This document shows positions 47,920 through 60,523 of a DNA stretch of 64,000 bases, one piece after another. The notes beneath the pieces were generated by a model. It was given only the letters and a program-made list of their open reading frames with translations. It was not told the origin of the DNA and did not search any database. Source of the stretch: Protea cynaroides (lineage: Eukaryota > Streptophyta > Magnoliopsida > Proteales > Proteaceae); assembly GCA_028583415.1 (NCBI GenBank), contig CM053266.1, forward strand, positions 100,430,377 to 100,494,376, read 5' to 3'. The first letter of the stretch is position 1; every line of letters begins with the position of its first letter. Both the position numbers and the translations under genes were made by a program.

Positions 47920-48140
47920 AATCCTTCCATTTTTTGTCAATAGGATCTAGGGATGAGACCTAAATTCCTACCATTTTTATTTGGGATGTGTACCAAATTA
48001 TTTCCATTTTTGTCAATAGGATCTAGGGATGAGACCTAAATTCCTATCATTTTTATTTGGGATGTGTACCAAATTCTTTCTATTTTTGTGAATAGGATCT
48101 AGGGATGAGACCTAAATTCCTACTATTTTTATTGTTTCCA
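47920..48140. repeat. 76-bp tandem repeat, three copies
   Basis: GATCTAGGGATGAGACCTAAATT recurs at 47944, 48020 and 48096, with TTTGGGATGTGTACCAAATT between. Present likewise in the right LTR (about 57530-57750). Confidence 0.8.
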
Positions 48141-48530
48141 TTTTTAGGTTTTTAGGGTTTCCTATCCCTTTTCATTGTGATTTTCATTTTTTAGGGCTTT
48201 CTACCTAATTGCTATTTTTCCATTTTTAGGGTTTTTTTACCCTAATTGTTCAATTATTTCTATTTTAGGGTGTATCTTCCCCTAGTTGCTATTTTTTTAT
48301 TTTTGTCTTTCCAAGACAAATATGGCAAATGAAAAATTCCAACTATATCAATGGTAGTATTTCAAAAATAGCAGTGTTGGAAATATATACAAATTTAGCA
48401 ACAAATCAGTCAAAAATAGAAAGTGAACATGTGAATCAATACAAACATGGTAAGTGTGCATCAAAACATGGCAGTAATCATCCAATATAGCATGTGAGCA
48501 AGTGTAGTAGACAAATATGGCAATAAGCAT

Positions 48531-48642
48531 GTGTAGCATTCCAATCATGGCAATGTGATTATTCCAATTATGGCAATGTGATCATTCCAATTATGGCAGT
48601 GTGACTATTCCAATTATGGCAATGTGACCATTCCAATTATAC
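48531..48642. repeat. 22-bp tandem repeat, about five copies
   Basis: Unit like ATTCCAATTATGGCAATGTGA. Right LTR counterpart about 58142-58253. Confidence 0.75.
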
Positions 48643-49829
48643 TAGTGTATGCATACGAGCATCCGAACATAGCATGTGAACAAATATAGCATCAAATATG
48701 GCATGTGAGAAACAACCAAAGCATATGAGAATCAATCAAAACATGATGGAACACGCAGCAAGATGACATTTTTGTCAGGCTGGACCAAAATGGGCACATA
48801 GGGCACTGTACTTACTCAAAAAATTCATAAAATATATCATCGGAAAGAGGACTCAGAGGCCAACATTTTGTCTCAAGGGAGCTAATCCTAAAAGAGACCA
48901 TAGGCAGGTCGAAAACATTCCCCAAGTACAGGCAAATACACTGGTCAAGTCTGTTCCAGATTTTTGACCAGTTGCACCATAAATTCCAAATAAAATTCTA
49001 TTCTTAATGAAAATTAAATACAGATATATATCTATGTAGATAACTGTCTGATCTAAAATTTCATCAAGAAAAATAAGTTATAACAGTATATTTTCTTTGT
49101 GAAAAATGACTCTTTTTAATCATGCAAATCAGCACATCATGACAAATCTGAAATCAAAGCACTATGCACTTAAAAATTGATATCAATTCAACAAAAAATG
49201 GAAAAAATATGAAATTAGTGCTATTTTTTAGAAGACTTTCATGTCTAAAAAGTTCATGTTAAGTTTATTTTCTGATTATGGCCATAAGGCCTTTGTCTAG
49301 AGACTTTCCGATGGAGGATTGCATTGCATCCGAGAAAAATAGCAATGTCAAAGACAAATGTTTTGATATATTCCCCAATTCCAAATGGAACGAAATTTTT
49401 AGGGTAGTCTTATATCATATCAGAGAGACTCCCATTAAATTTTGGGCTTCAAAGTCTTAGAAAAAATACATATGATGTACGTCCTAAGTTTGAACCCTAA
49501 ATCTAGAATTTTCAGATCAGAAAATCACTTTATGAAATTTACAAAAAAACATCAAACATCATTGTATATCAATCAAAAATTCATCATTGAATAGCTTTGA
49601 CAAATTATAATTCATGAAAAATGTTAGACATAGGCATCCTAACATTAACAAGCATGTAATAGAGCATTCATGATTGAGATTTCATGAAAATTAGCCTTTT
49701 CCAAGCAAAATTGGCATTCGAGCATTATAACGACCTCTAAATTTGTTTAGAGTACTAACCTTGGGCTCAAATTGAGCGAAACCGTTGATGAAGGGTGATT
49801 GGAGGTTGTATCAACCCCCTTTGAATATG

Positions 49830-50495
49830 AATCCTCCTTCTCCTTTCTTCTGCTTCTTTCTCTCTTCTCTTTCTCTCTTTTCTTCTTCTCTTTTCTTTCT
49901 TTTCTCTTTTCTCTCTCTTCCTCTTTCACGTTTTCTCTCTCACTCACGTTTTTCTCTCCCTCACCCACGTTCTCCTCTCTCTATGGTCTGGAAAAATCCC
50001 TCCTTCCTCTCTCTTCTCTTGCCTATTTATAATTTTTCTCTCCTTTTCTTGAAGATCCTTCTTTCCTTTCTTCTTTTTTCTAGAAAATCTTTTTTCCTTC
50101 CTTTTTCTTCTTTCCTTTCTTCTTTTCCTTCCTTTTTCTCTTCTCCTTCTCCATTGCACACGTTCTCTATCTCTCCCTCTTCTAGAAAATCCTCTCCTCC
50201 TCTTACCTTCTTCTCTCTTCCTTCCTTTTCTTCTTTTTTCTAGAAAATCTTTTTTTTTTCATTTTTTCTTCTTTCCTTTCTTTTCTTCCTTCCCATGTTT
50301 TTTCTTCTTCCTTTCTTTCCTTTTTCTCATTCTTCTTCTAGAAAACCCCTTCTCTCTTTCCTTTCTCTCCTTCCTTCTTCTAGAAAAAATCCTTCTCTCT
50401 TTCCTTTCTTCCTTCTTTCCTTTTCTTCTTCCTTCTCTTCCTTCCTTTTTTCCTTTCTCCTTCTCTTTTCACGTTTTCTTTCTTAGAAAACATTT

Positions 50496-50533
<38 letters not shown>

Positions 50534-50720
50534 CTTTCTTTCTTTCTCCTCTCTCTCTTTCACGTTTTCTTTCTAGAAAACGTGAAGGGAATCTTTTCCC
50601 CCTTTTCCTTCTTTTCTTTTTTTCTTTTATTTCTCTCTCTTTTTTTTCTTTCTCCCATTCTCTTTCCTATGGCCTCTCTTTTCTCTCTCTTTCCACGGCC
50701 TCACTTTCTTCTCTCTTTCC
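49830..50720. repeat. Pyrimidine tract with TTCTAGAA sites
   Basis: Nearly pure C/T on the plus strand for about 890 bases, including a run of about 35 T near 50500. Six TTCTAGAA palindromes (50078, 50180, 50238, 50336, 50378, 50571), each followed by AA, fit the minimal heat-shock element TTCnnGAA. The long open frames here are low-complexity artefacts. Right LTR copy at about 59439-60331. Confidence 0.7.
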
Positions 50721-50722
50721 TA

Positions 50723-50724
<2 letters not shown>

Positions 50725-50778
<54 letters not shown>

Positions 50779-50825
50779 GTATTAATACATATAATATATC
50801 CATAAGATATATATATATATATATG

Positions 50826-50861
<36 letters not shown>

Positions 50862-50920
50862 TATATATATATGTATATATATATGATATAATATATTATA
50901 CATTATACATATATAAAAGA
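50725..50920. repeat. AT dinucleotide microsatellite
   Basis: Several (AT)n blocks broken by short spacers. The right LTR has its own, differently sized version (about 60338-60558), as expected for slippage after insertion. Confidence 0.9.
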
Positions 50921-51049
50921 AATGCATGCCTATGGACTGACATAACTTGGTCTGGATTGGTCTGAGCTGGGCCGAGCTAAGTTAGACTAAGCTGGTTTGG
51001 ACTAAGGTTGATATTTCATAGTCCATTTTTGTCACCCATCCATATGGAA

Positions 51050-51480
51050 TTTTCTGATAGCATCTGCTCCAAATTTTCTACGTTCACTTTGTAGAACATT
51101 AACAATAAGGAATATTAGAGCTTGAATCATCTCATTTGGAAATGAAATGGCCAACCTATGAATTTTTGAAGTTTAAGCAGGCCAATTATCGATAATTTAT
51201 TTGACCATTTTGCATGAGACTCTTCAGAGACTTCTTGTCTAAAATCCATTACGTCCACTTTGTAGAACATCATGAATGAAGAATAGTGGCCTTGGAATCA
51301 TCTGAATCCGACGTGGAACGGAAAAGATATGAAGCTTTGAAGTTCTAACGATAACTTTGCATGCAAGCTTGCATGGGACTCACTGGTGACTTCTACCCGG
51401 GATTTTTTTACGTCCACTTTGTAGAACATCATGAATGAAGAATAATGGTCTTGGAATCATCTGAATCCGATGTCAGATGA
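51050..51480. repeat. 160-170-bp repeat, three copies, in the F LTR
   Basis: ACGTCCACTTTGTAGAACAT recurs at 51080 (diverged), 51251 and 51410, each followed by GGAATCATCTGAATCCGA-like text. Right LTR copy at about 60690-61125. In sense direction these are the first repeats of U3. Confidence 0.75.
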
Positions 51481-51870
51481 TCAAGATATGATGATTTGAA
51501 ATTCAAACAATCCGACTTAGGATAATTTGCATGAAGGCCCCTGGGATTATTATTATTTATAATAATTTCAGAAACCTCCCTTATATGTATCATTCGACTA
51601 AAATGATCATATCTTCTTCATTTGATATCAGAATTGAGCAATTCTGGTCTCATTTGGAAGATAATTCTATGACCTATACATCCATGCAGAATTATAACCC
51701 ATGACCTTGCTGTGGACCCATTGAAAACTTTCTCAAATTTACAGACCCATTGAAAACTTCCTCAAATTCACAGTAAAAAATCCAAACTTTCGATCATATT
51801 TCTCCTTTTTGTTGTCCACACGCCCGCGAGGACTTTGTTTAGCTGGGATGGCAAAAATGGGGTGCTTACA

Positions 51871-51884
51871 GATGCCCCTCTTCG
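51871..51884 (-). other. Polypurine tract of F
   Basis: The minus strand reads GAAGAGGGGCATC directly before the LTR start TGTAAGC. Confidence 0.75.
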
Positions 51885-52030
51885 GCCGAGATTGTGGGCA
51901 ATTGAGGCCGAAGACAAAAGTGGCCCATTTTTGTATTATTCTGCACTTGATCTGGATTCTAACATTGCTCCCTTGAATTGATGCTGTAAATTTTTTTTTT
52001 CTGGACACTGTACAACAAAAAAATGTAGAT

Positions 52031-52290
52031 GTCAAGCTCCTTGAGTAGCGACCTTATCAGGTCTGTGACTTTGGCTCAAGACCGCTCATGATGTAACTGT
52101 AACTGTCAAGCTTCTTGAGTAGCGACCTCATCAGGTCTGTGGCTTTGGCTCAAGACCGCTCATGATGTAATTGTAACTGTCAAGCTTCTTGAGTAGCGAC
52201 CTCATCAGGATGTAATCGGAATCGTCAAGCTTCTTGAGTAGCGACCTCATCAGTCCGTGACTTTAGCTCAAGACCGCTCATGATGTAATC
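52031..52290. repeat. 74-bp tandem repeat in F interior
   Basis: GTCAAGCTTCTTGAGTAGCG starts at 52031, 52105, 52179 and 52224. The third unit is shortened. AAGCTTCTTGAG is partly self-complementary. Confidence 0.8.
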
Positions 52291-52427
52291 GGAATCGTGT
52301 TTTGTGCTCTGGATTTGTAACCTCTGGATGTATAGCATTTTGGCTATGTAGCCTTTGAATGTATAACCTTTGGATGAATAGCCTCTGGATGAATAGCCTC
52401 TGGACCGAATTTGGGGTGTCCCAAATT

Positions 52428-52481
52428 GCCTACGTATCCTTTGGGATTTCCGTCCCTCCAGAATCAGGTTCCGCGTAGTTC
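52428..52481. other. Hairpin motif copy 3, F interior
   Basis: GCCTACGTATCC to CGCGTAGTTCG, with outer stem CTACG/CGTAG and the conserved AATCAGGT. The inner stem is shorter (GGGA/TCCC). Unlike copies 1 and 2 it lies outside the LTR, near the 3' end of the internal region in sense direction. Confidence 0.45.
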
Positions 52482-53980
52482 GGGCTGGTTTTTTCTCTCT
52501 TTCCATGATCTTTCTTTCTTTCTTCTCTTTGCTTGCATCTTGTTCTCTTTTCCATTCTAATTCTGCTTTCATTCAGTATTCTTTCTTCTCTGTACTTTCA
52601 TTTTTCATTTTTCTTTTTCTTGTTCTTTTCAATTTCTTTCTTTATCTTTCTTCATTCCCAAAATGGGTTGAACTTTCCATAAATATTGAGGTAGCCACAA
52701 TGAGGCTCAGCATCTGCACTTTGTCCACTAACATTGCTCGGAATCCAAGAGGAACTAGAGATCATGATTTGATCGACTTTCCTTGACTTGACTTAATCTA
52801 GACCGAGAGAAACATGTTTCTTTTCTTTAAAAGGCAATTTTGATATGTTCTGCATTCCTGCCAAATTTATATGGGTTTCACTTTGATCAAAGGGCAATCA
52901 GGTCTTTTTAATGAGGGACAAATGATGACAATGACTCAATTTTGTATGAGTCATCTTTCTCTTACATTCAAATAAATTCAGCTAGAGTTTGAAACAGGTG
53001 GCTCAACTAAACTCATGATGTTTGGATAAATGGGTGGTTTTGCCCCAGTGTCTAAGTTCAAGTCTGCACATTGATAGGCAGGCGACTTTGAGTCATCACT
53101 AGAAATAACCTTAAGGAGATGCAACCCTACACTAATCTTTAGAAAAAACGTCAAAGAATGCTTTCTCCTCTCGGTATCATTCAGATAAAAAACAAATTTC
53201 AACAAGCTATGCTCAGATGCTGAATCAGTTGCAACCATGTTTGGGCCCAAATCCTTTAAGTATGTATACAAGTATGACGATGAAGGTCCAGATGGACAGA
53301 TAAGAAACTGTCCAATGGGTATGCCATTGGGAGAGTGTTTGGTTGTTTATGCAGAATGGCTTGATCTCCACTAGGCGATGCCATTTTATTGGCTAGCAAC
53401 AAAAGACTATGGAATTCTTGGACGCCGTCGAAATAATGAACGACAGATATATATTTCAGTCAGATTTATTGAACAATATTTATGCATAACAAGACGACAT
53501 GTTCACAAGAAATGATACCATAAAATTTTGTGACATTTAAAGTAAGGGCATGTAATGTAGACTCTATGGAAGACCGTCAGATTGATGGACGGGAGAGAGA
53601 GTCTTTAGCTAAAAAGAAATCCTCTGATGACAACAAAGTGATGAGACCACCCCTTGTACGGGTGGGATGTAGTGACCAATATCAAAAATCCAGCTCAACA
53701 CACAACGTGAATCACAACAAACGATCAGGTCTCCAATCAGGTTTTAGAAATGGTGTCTATATGTCATTGTACGAGAACCAATTGTCTTATTGCTCTATAA
53801 CTGAACTCGTCTATCAACAGGGCTCCAAAGGAGTTGCCCCATGTATATGCCTTGTAATCGAACTCGCTCATCATTAGTGTTTCAAAGTAGTTGCTCCATG
53901 TCTATGCACCATAGTTGAACTTGTCCACCATTGTTGTTCCAATGTAGTATGCTAACCAACCTCATTATTTTGTATAGCTC
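52482..53980. other. F interior, no gene recognised
   Basis: Only short frames (for example minus 52978-53271, 97 codons; plus 53530-53877, 115 codons). No motif of gag, protease, reverse transcriptase or integrase, and no repeats beyond C/T-rich stretches. Confidence 0.6.
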
Positions 53981-53984
53981 TTTC

Positions 53985-54005
53985 TTTTTTCTTTTCTTTT
54001 TTTTT

Positions 54006-54052
<47 letters not shown>
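53985..54052. repeat. Poly-T run
   Basis: About 60 bases of T with a few C. Likely slippage-grown; no target duplications or retrogene body seen next to it. Confidence 0.9.
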
Positions 54053-54053
<1 letters not shown>

Positions 54054-54824
54054 AGCTCATCTTTGACGTTGAGGTTGATCTGTTGCATGTTTTATGTCTG
54101 TAGACTTCATGCACTTGTAGAACACTTGATCACTTGGATTGATGTAAACTTGATAATGCCTTGTGTGTAGACCCATTCTTGTAAAACTAAATAAACCACT
54201 TGTCTGAGTCTGTAAATGTTCTCTACTTTCAAGAAATGTCCCGAAAAATTCTTTCTATAAATCGACCAAATGGGAGGACATTTTGATGTTCCAACTTGTA
54301 TCTTTGAAAATGCTTCCATGACTTTAAGTTAATCATTTGTAACTTTCACATGTGTGTTGAACTTTCATTTCTCTAAAGGTCGGTGGAGTAGAAGTTCAGG
54401 TTGTGGCTCATCACCCCAATTGTCATCAGAGTCAGAACTAGCAATGGACATGGAAGAGGAAGAAATATCAGACTGGGAAGGAATGGATTGGAAGTAGTAA
54501 CGCACTGTTGTTGATGTCTCAAATGAGATGATTATTGTTTATTTTTTTCAGAGCATTTTGGACTGGATTTGTCTACAAACATATCGGACTCGAGTCCAAA
54601 CATAGATGACCTATCAGATACCAATGGTAGCCAGTTTAGACAAGTAATTCACCGAGTTACCCCAATTGGATACGACATCATTGACGCCAACTTATGATTG
54701 GTTGTAGGACCGAATTTCCGTTCAGACTTTCGCTAGTAAGGCTCATTATGCCTATCTATCGACATGTGTTTGGCCCTTTCCATCTTGAGATAAACCCCTC
54801 TTGGGTCTATTACCATTTTGATTT

Positions 54825-55085
54825 ATGCCCCAATTCGGGTTTGACATTCACCTGGCCAATGCCTCAATTTGGGGTAAATGTATTCCAATCTTATGCCCCA
54901 GTTTGGATGTCATGAAACTCTGACCTATACCCTTGTTGGTCCATCACCTTTTTGGTTTGCCCCACTTTGAATCCATTAACATTTTAATTATGCCCCAGTT
55001 TAGGGTGCACTGATATTTTTGTTGTGCCCCAATTTAGGGTATACTGACATTTTGGTTTTGCCCCAGTTTAGGCTGCACATGAAGT
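54825..55085. repeat. Degenerate TGCCCCARTTTAGGG repeats
   Basis: Seven copies at roughly 30-60-base spacing (near 54828, 54859, 54894, 54957, 54992, 55025, 55060), the last three closest to each other. Function unknown. Confidence 0.65.
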
Positions 55086-56744
55086 TCATTTTCAAGCTAC
55101 CTTAATTTTGGGATATAATTGACCACATGGTCTTCCTTTTCATCCTGGATTTTGGGAGGTGGGTGGGACATTCTTGAAGGTTCAAGGGCTACTCCTTTGA
55201 GTTTGGGTCATCTTGGGTGATGAAAGTAATTTGGGAGTCAGCCCTCCGTCGGTCAAAGTGGCTCAGTCGCCAAGGGTGAATGAAATGATTTCCAATCTCA
55301 GTTTTTTCCATTTAAATTTGGCAGGTATGCTAGTATGGGAAAGAAACATATAATCTCTCAGAATCTATGATTCAGATTTCTACCCTCTTGGATTCCTCAA
55401 CTCTGATCTTGAAATTTCAATTCCATTATAAAATATTTGGGCTCTCAATATACTGTCTTCCAACCATTCCAACATTTTGAGGTACAAAAGTCCTCCTTAT
55501 GAACATGAACCGAGACATGAACCGGTGATGATGAGACCTTCTTCTGAGAGGATGTAATAAGAGTGGATGCTTTGTCTACACACTCAGGTGTTCTCTTAAG
55601 TCTAGACAAGTTCAACCTTTCTTTCTTTTTTTTTCTTTTTTTTTGTATTTTTTTTTTGTATTTTTTTGTATTTTTTTTTTGGTTTTTTTTTTAAATTTTA
55701 TTTTTATATAAACAATGAACGAAGGTTAAGACTCATAAGTAACTGGACACGAGAAGGATGCACATACACATACAAGCTGACTCGACCAAACAAAGTTAGC
55801 TCCTTCATGAAAACCGACCATTAGACATCATCTGTAACAATTTATTTGTATTTGAATAACCCCATGATTGGTCTTGGGGCCTCAAGATTCCGAATGGATC
55901 ATTGTAACACCAAGGTTCGACCATGTGGTTCATCAAATTTCAAGAAATTGAAACGGATATGCTTATTTGTAGTTTTCATGATGGATGACAAAAGCGGTTC
56001 ATGAATGAAAAAACCGATAAATTTCTACTTGATCACAGTATCTATACCGTGACAAAGATTTTTCGATCGTTTTTGAGATTGATGTATCAATATTGAACGG
56101 TCAACACAATGAGCTTTGTACGATGGAGGGCGTGTATAGACCGCCCACACTAATGTGTATGCGGGTATACGTAACCCTCACACTCCCAACAAGTGAGATA
56201 CAAGACTACTCAAGTGTGGATCCAAACATGTTTACAAATCAAGGACAAAAACGGGCAGAACTTCGACGTCTCGGATGTAAATATTATGATCGAGTAGATT
56301 TTACCATGTTGGTTCAAAGATGGACCAAAAATAACATACATATGGCTCAAACTGGGTTAGGACAGAAAAGGCCACCTTGACGAGGACGGGGTAACCTATC
56401 ACCGAATGCTCGATGAATAATGGGCCCCCATTCCCTTTATATACTATGTTGCAAGGATCCAAATGACGTGGAGTAGCATAACGCATTCCCAGGCGGACCC
56501 AAGAAACGCTCGTTAGAGGCTGCTCGTCGGTCGTGGTCTCACAAAGTACAGGCCAAGGTTGTGTGTTTCGCCTAGCGGGCTGCCCCACATGCATGGGACC
56601 CGGTTCGGCTACTCGCACGAAAGTGTGACTGAACCCATTCCCCCCAAAGAAATATGTACAAACAATAAATATAGTACCCTAGATCTAGCATCAAATGTCA
56701 AGCAAATCAATATAAGGAAAGTATCCTAGGAGTCTGAATATTAA
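55086..56744. other. F leader region, no gene recognised
   Basis: T-rich block at 55620-55715. Minus-strand frame 56301-56618 (105 codons) lies about 130 bases after the primer site in the sense direction, where gag would start, but shows no gag motif. Confidence 0.5.
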
Positions 56745-56762
56745 TCCCCAGTGGAGTCGCCA
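56745..56762 (-). other. Primer binding site of F, tRNA-Arg-like
   Basis: The minus strand reads TGGCGACTCCACTGGGGA one base after the 5' LTR. Its complement ends in CCA and resembles the 3' end of plant tRNA-Arg, the type reported for Ogre elements (from memory). Confidence 0.75.
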
Positions 56763-56763
56763 C

Positions 56764-59700
56764 TGTGAGGACAACGGAAAATCGACGTGAACCTCCTCCT
56801 CTGGATGGAAATGTGTATCCTGTATCGATGAAGATCGATTTGTTCTGTTGGAGTCGCCACCTAGATTAAGGTCTAGGACCTCTAAAAATGTAGCCTCACC
56901 CTAAGGTAAGACTTCTATTGACTCGTGACCCAATGTATCAGTTCTTTGGTCTGCCAGAGATCAGGTAAGTATTCAGGATACGGTTATGGGAAGGTGTTAG
57001 GCATCCAAATCGCCCGATCAATATCGGCCTCCTAAACTTTCCTTAAATTGTAATTTTGATTGTGCTTGGTCAACTGGATGACTAGGGTTCAATGGGGGAT
57101 GTCCTAAACCAAGTTGCTAAGTTATTCTAACCTAGGGTTTAGCCAATCATGTTTTACAGCAAATAAACAAGCAAATGTAATGTACAATATTTTACAGTGA
57201 ACCGAACCAAAGATGGTTCGGTCTTGGACTGAATCTGAGACGTGTAAGACATCTCAAACTGCCTACGTATTCCAATCCTGGAAATTAAGTCCAAAAATGT
57301 AGTTCGAAAATGGGTTGTGTGATTAAAGATTATGGAAGTGATTTATGTATGTGCTTCAATTAGATTTTTATTTGTTCAAGTTGAAGTTTATGCTGGATGT
57401 ATGGTTGATGGGTGGCTTTGTACCGTATTTGGGATTCCCAAATTGCCTACGTATTCTAGGGTGTGCCCTAGAAATCAGGTACGACGTAGTTCAAAAATTT
57501 ATGAGAGTCGGATTTGGAATGTGTACCAAAATCCTTCCATTTTTTGTCAATAGGATCTAGGGATGAGACCTAAATTCCTACCATTTTTATTTGGGATGTG
57601 TACCAAATTATTTCCATTTTTGTCAATAGGATCTAGGGATGAGACCTAAATTTCTATCATTTTTATTTGGGATGTGTACCAAATTCTTTCTATTTTTGTG
57701 AATAGGATCTAGGGATGAGACCTAAATTCCTACTATTTTTATTGTTTCCATTTTTAGGTTTTTAGGGTTTACTATCCCTTTTCATTGTGATTTTCATTTT
57801 TTAGGGCTTTCTACCCTAATTGCTATTTTTCCATTTTTAGGGTTTGTTTACCCTAATTGTTCAATTATTTCTATTTTAGGGTGTATCTTCCCCTAGTTGC
57901 TATTTTTATTTTTTCTCTTTCCAAGACAAATATGGCAAATGAAAATATTCCAACTATATCAATGGTAGTATTTCAAATATAGCAGTGCTGGAAATATATT
58001 CAAATTTAGCAACAAATCAGTCAAAAATAGAAAGTGAGCATGTGAATCAATACAAACATGGTAAGTGTGCATCCAAACATGGCAGTAATCAACCAATATA
58101 GCATGTGAGCAAGTGTAGTAGACAAATATGGCAATAAGCATGTGTAGCATTCCAATCATGGCAATGTGATTATTCTAATTATGGCAATGTGATCATTCCA
58201 ATTATGGCAGTGTGACTATTCCAATTATGGTAGTGTGACTATTCAAATTATACTAGTGTATGCATACAAGCATCCGAACATAGCATGTGAACAAATATAG
58301 CATCAAATATGGAATGTGAGAAACAACCAAAGCATATGAGAATCAATCAAAACATGATGGAACACGCAGCAAGATGACATTTTTGTCAGGCTGGACCAAA
58401 ATGGGCACATAGGGAACTTTACTTACTCAAAAAATTCATAAAAGATATCCTCGGAAAGAGGACTCAGAGGCCAACATTTTGTCTCAAGGAAGCTAATCCT
58501 TAAAAGAGACCATAGGCAGGTCGAAAACATTCCCCAAGTACAGGCAAATACACTGGTCAAGTCTGTTCCAGATTTTTGACCAGTTGCACCATAAATTCCA
58601 AATAAAATTCTATTCTTAATGAAAATTAAATACAGACATATGTCTATGTAGATAACTGTCTGATCTAAAATTTCATCAAGAAAAACAAGTTAAAACAGTA
58701 AATTTTTTTGTGAAAAATGACTCTTTTCAATCATGCAAATCAGCACATCATGACAGATCTAAAATCAAAGCACTATGCACTTAAAAATTGATATCAATTC
58801 AAAAAAAATGGAAAAAATATGAAACTAGTGCCATTTTTTAGAAGAATTTCATGTCTAAAAAGTTCATGTCAAGTTGATTTTCTGATTATGGCCATAAGGC
58901 CTTTGTCTAGAGACTTTCTGATGGAGGATTGCATTACATCCGAGAAAAATAGCAATGTCAAAGACAAATTTTTTGATATATTTCCCCAATTCCAAATGGA
59001 ACGAAATTTTTAGGGTAGTCTTCTATATCAGAGAGACTCCTTTGGGCTTCAAAATCTTAGAAAAAATACATATGATGTACGTCCTAAGTTTGAACCCTAA
59101 ATCTGAAATTTTCAGATCAGAAAATCACTTTATGAAATTTACAAAAAACCTCAAACATCATTGTATATCAATCAAAAATTCATCATTGAATAGCTTAGAA
59201 AAATTATAATTCATGAAAAATGTTAGACATAGGCATCCTAACATTAACAAGCATGTAATAGAGCATTCATGATTGAGATTTCATGAAAATTAGTCTTTTC
59301 CAAGCAAAATTGGCATTCGAGCATTATAACGACCTCTAAATTTGTTTAGAGTACTAACCTTGGGCTCAAATTGAGCGAAACCGTTGATGAAGGGTGATTG
59401 GAGGTTGTATCAACCCCCTTTGAATGTGAATCCTCCTTCTCCTTTCTTCTGCTTCTTTCTCTCTTCTCGTTCTCTCTTTTCTTCTTCTCTTTTATTTCTT
59501 TTCTCTTTTCTCTCTCTTCCTCTTTCACGTTTTCTCTCACTCACGTTTTTCTCTCCCTCATCCACGTTCTCCTCTCTCTATGGTCTGGAAAAAAACCTCC
59601 TTCCTCTCTCTTCTCTTGCCTATTTATAATTTTTCTCTCCTTTTCTTGAAGATCCTTCTTTCCTTTCTTCTTTTTTCTAGAAAATATTTTTTCCTTCCTT

Positions 59701-60333
59701 TTTCTTCTTTCCTTTCTTCTTTTCCTTCCTTTTTCTCTTCTCCTTCTCCATTGCACACGTTCTCTATCTCTCCCTCTTCTAGAAAATCCTCTCCTCTTCT
59801 TACCTTCTTCTCTCTTCCTTCCTTTTCTTCTTTTTTCTAGAAAATCTTTTTTTTTTCATTTTTTCTTCTTTCCTTTCTTTTCTTCCTTCCCATGTTTTTT
59901 CTTCTTCCTTTCTTTACTTTTTCTCATTCTTCTTCTAGAAAACCCCTTCTCTCTTTCCTTTCTCTCCTTCCTTCTTCTAGAAAAAATCTTTCTCTCTTTC
60001 CTTTCTTCCTTCTTTCCTTTTCTTCTTCCTTCTCTTCCTTCCTTTTTCCCCCTTTATCCTTCTCTTTTCACGTTTTCTTTCTTAGAAAACATTTCCTTTT
60101 TTTTTTTCTCTTTTTTTTTTTTTTTCTTTCCTTTTTCCTTCCTTTTTCTTTCTTTCTTTCTCCTCTCTCTCTTTCACGTTTTCTTTCTAGAAAACGTGAA
60201 GGGAATCTTTTCCCCCTTTTTTTTTTTCTTTTTTTCTTTTATTTCTCTCTCTTTTTTTCTTTCTCCCATTCTCTTTCCTATGGCCTCTCTTTTCTCTCTC
60301 TTTCCACGGCCTCACTTTCCTCTCTCTTTCCTA

Positions 60334-60383
<50 letters not shown>

Positions 60384-60460
60384 GTATTAATACATATAAT
60401 ATATCCATAAGTAGTATATCTTATGTATCATATATATATAAATGTATTTACATATATATC

Positions 60461-60523
<63 letters not shown>

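Larger units (their letters stand above)
47154..51870 (-). repeat. 3' LTR of F
   Basis: From left to right it holds two hairpin motifs (47651-47695, 47835-47883), a 76-bp tandem repeat, a 22-bp tandem repeat, a pyrimidine tract with TTCTAGAA sites, AT microsatellites and three copies of a 160-170-bp repeat. No gene. Confidence 0.93.

Noticed and set aside
49785..50486. Long Ser/Phe/Leu-rich frames in the pyrimidine tract (also 59384-60410)
   Set aside because: Low-complexity C/T sequence gives open frames by composition; no start context or domain.
50667..50927. Tyr/Ile-repeat frame
   Set aside because: Translation of the AT microsatellite.
53985..54052. Poly-T as the tail of a minus-strand retroposon (LINE or SINE)
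   Set aside because: No flanking duplication and no LINE or SINE body next to it.
53882..54088. Lys-rich frame on the minus strand
   Set aside because: Translation of the poly-T run.
56301..56618. 105-codon minus-strand frame after the F primer site, considered as a gag remnant
   Set aside because: No gag or zinc-knuckle motif, starts with GTG, not supported by composition.
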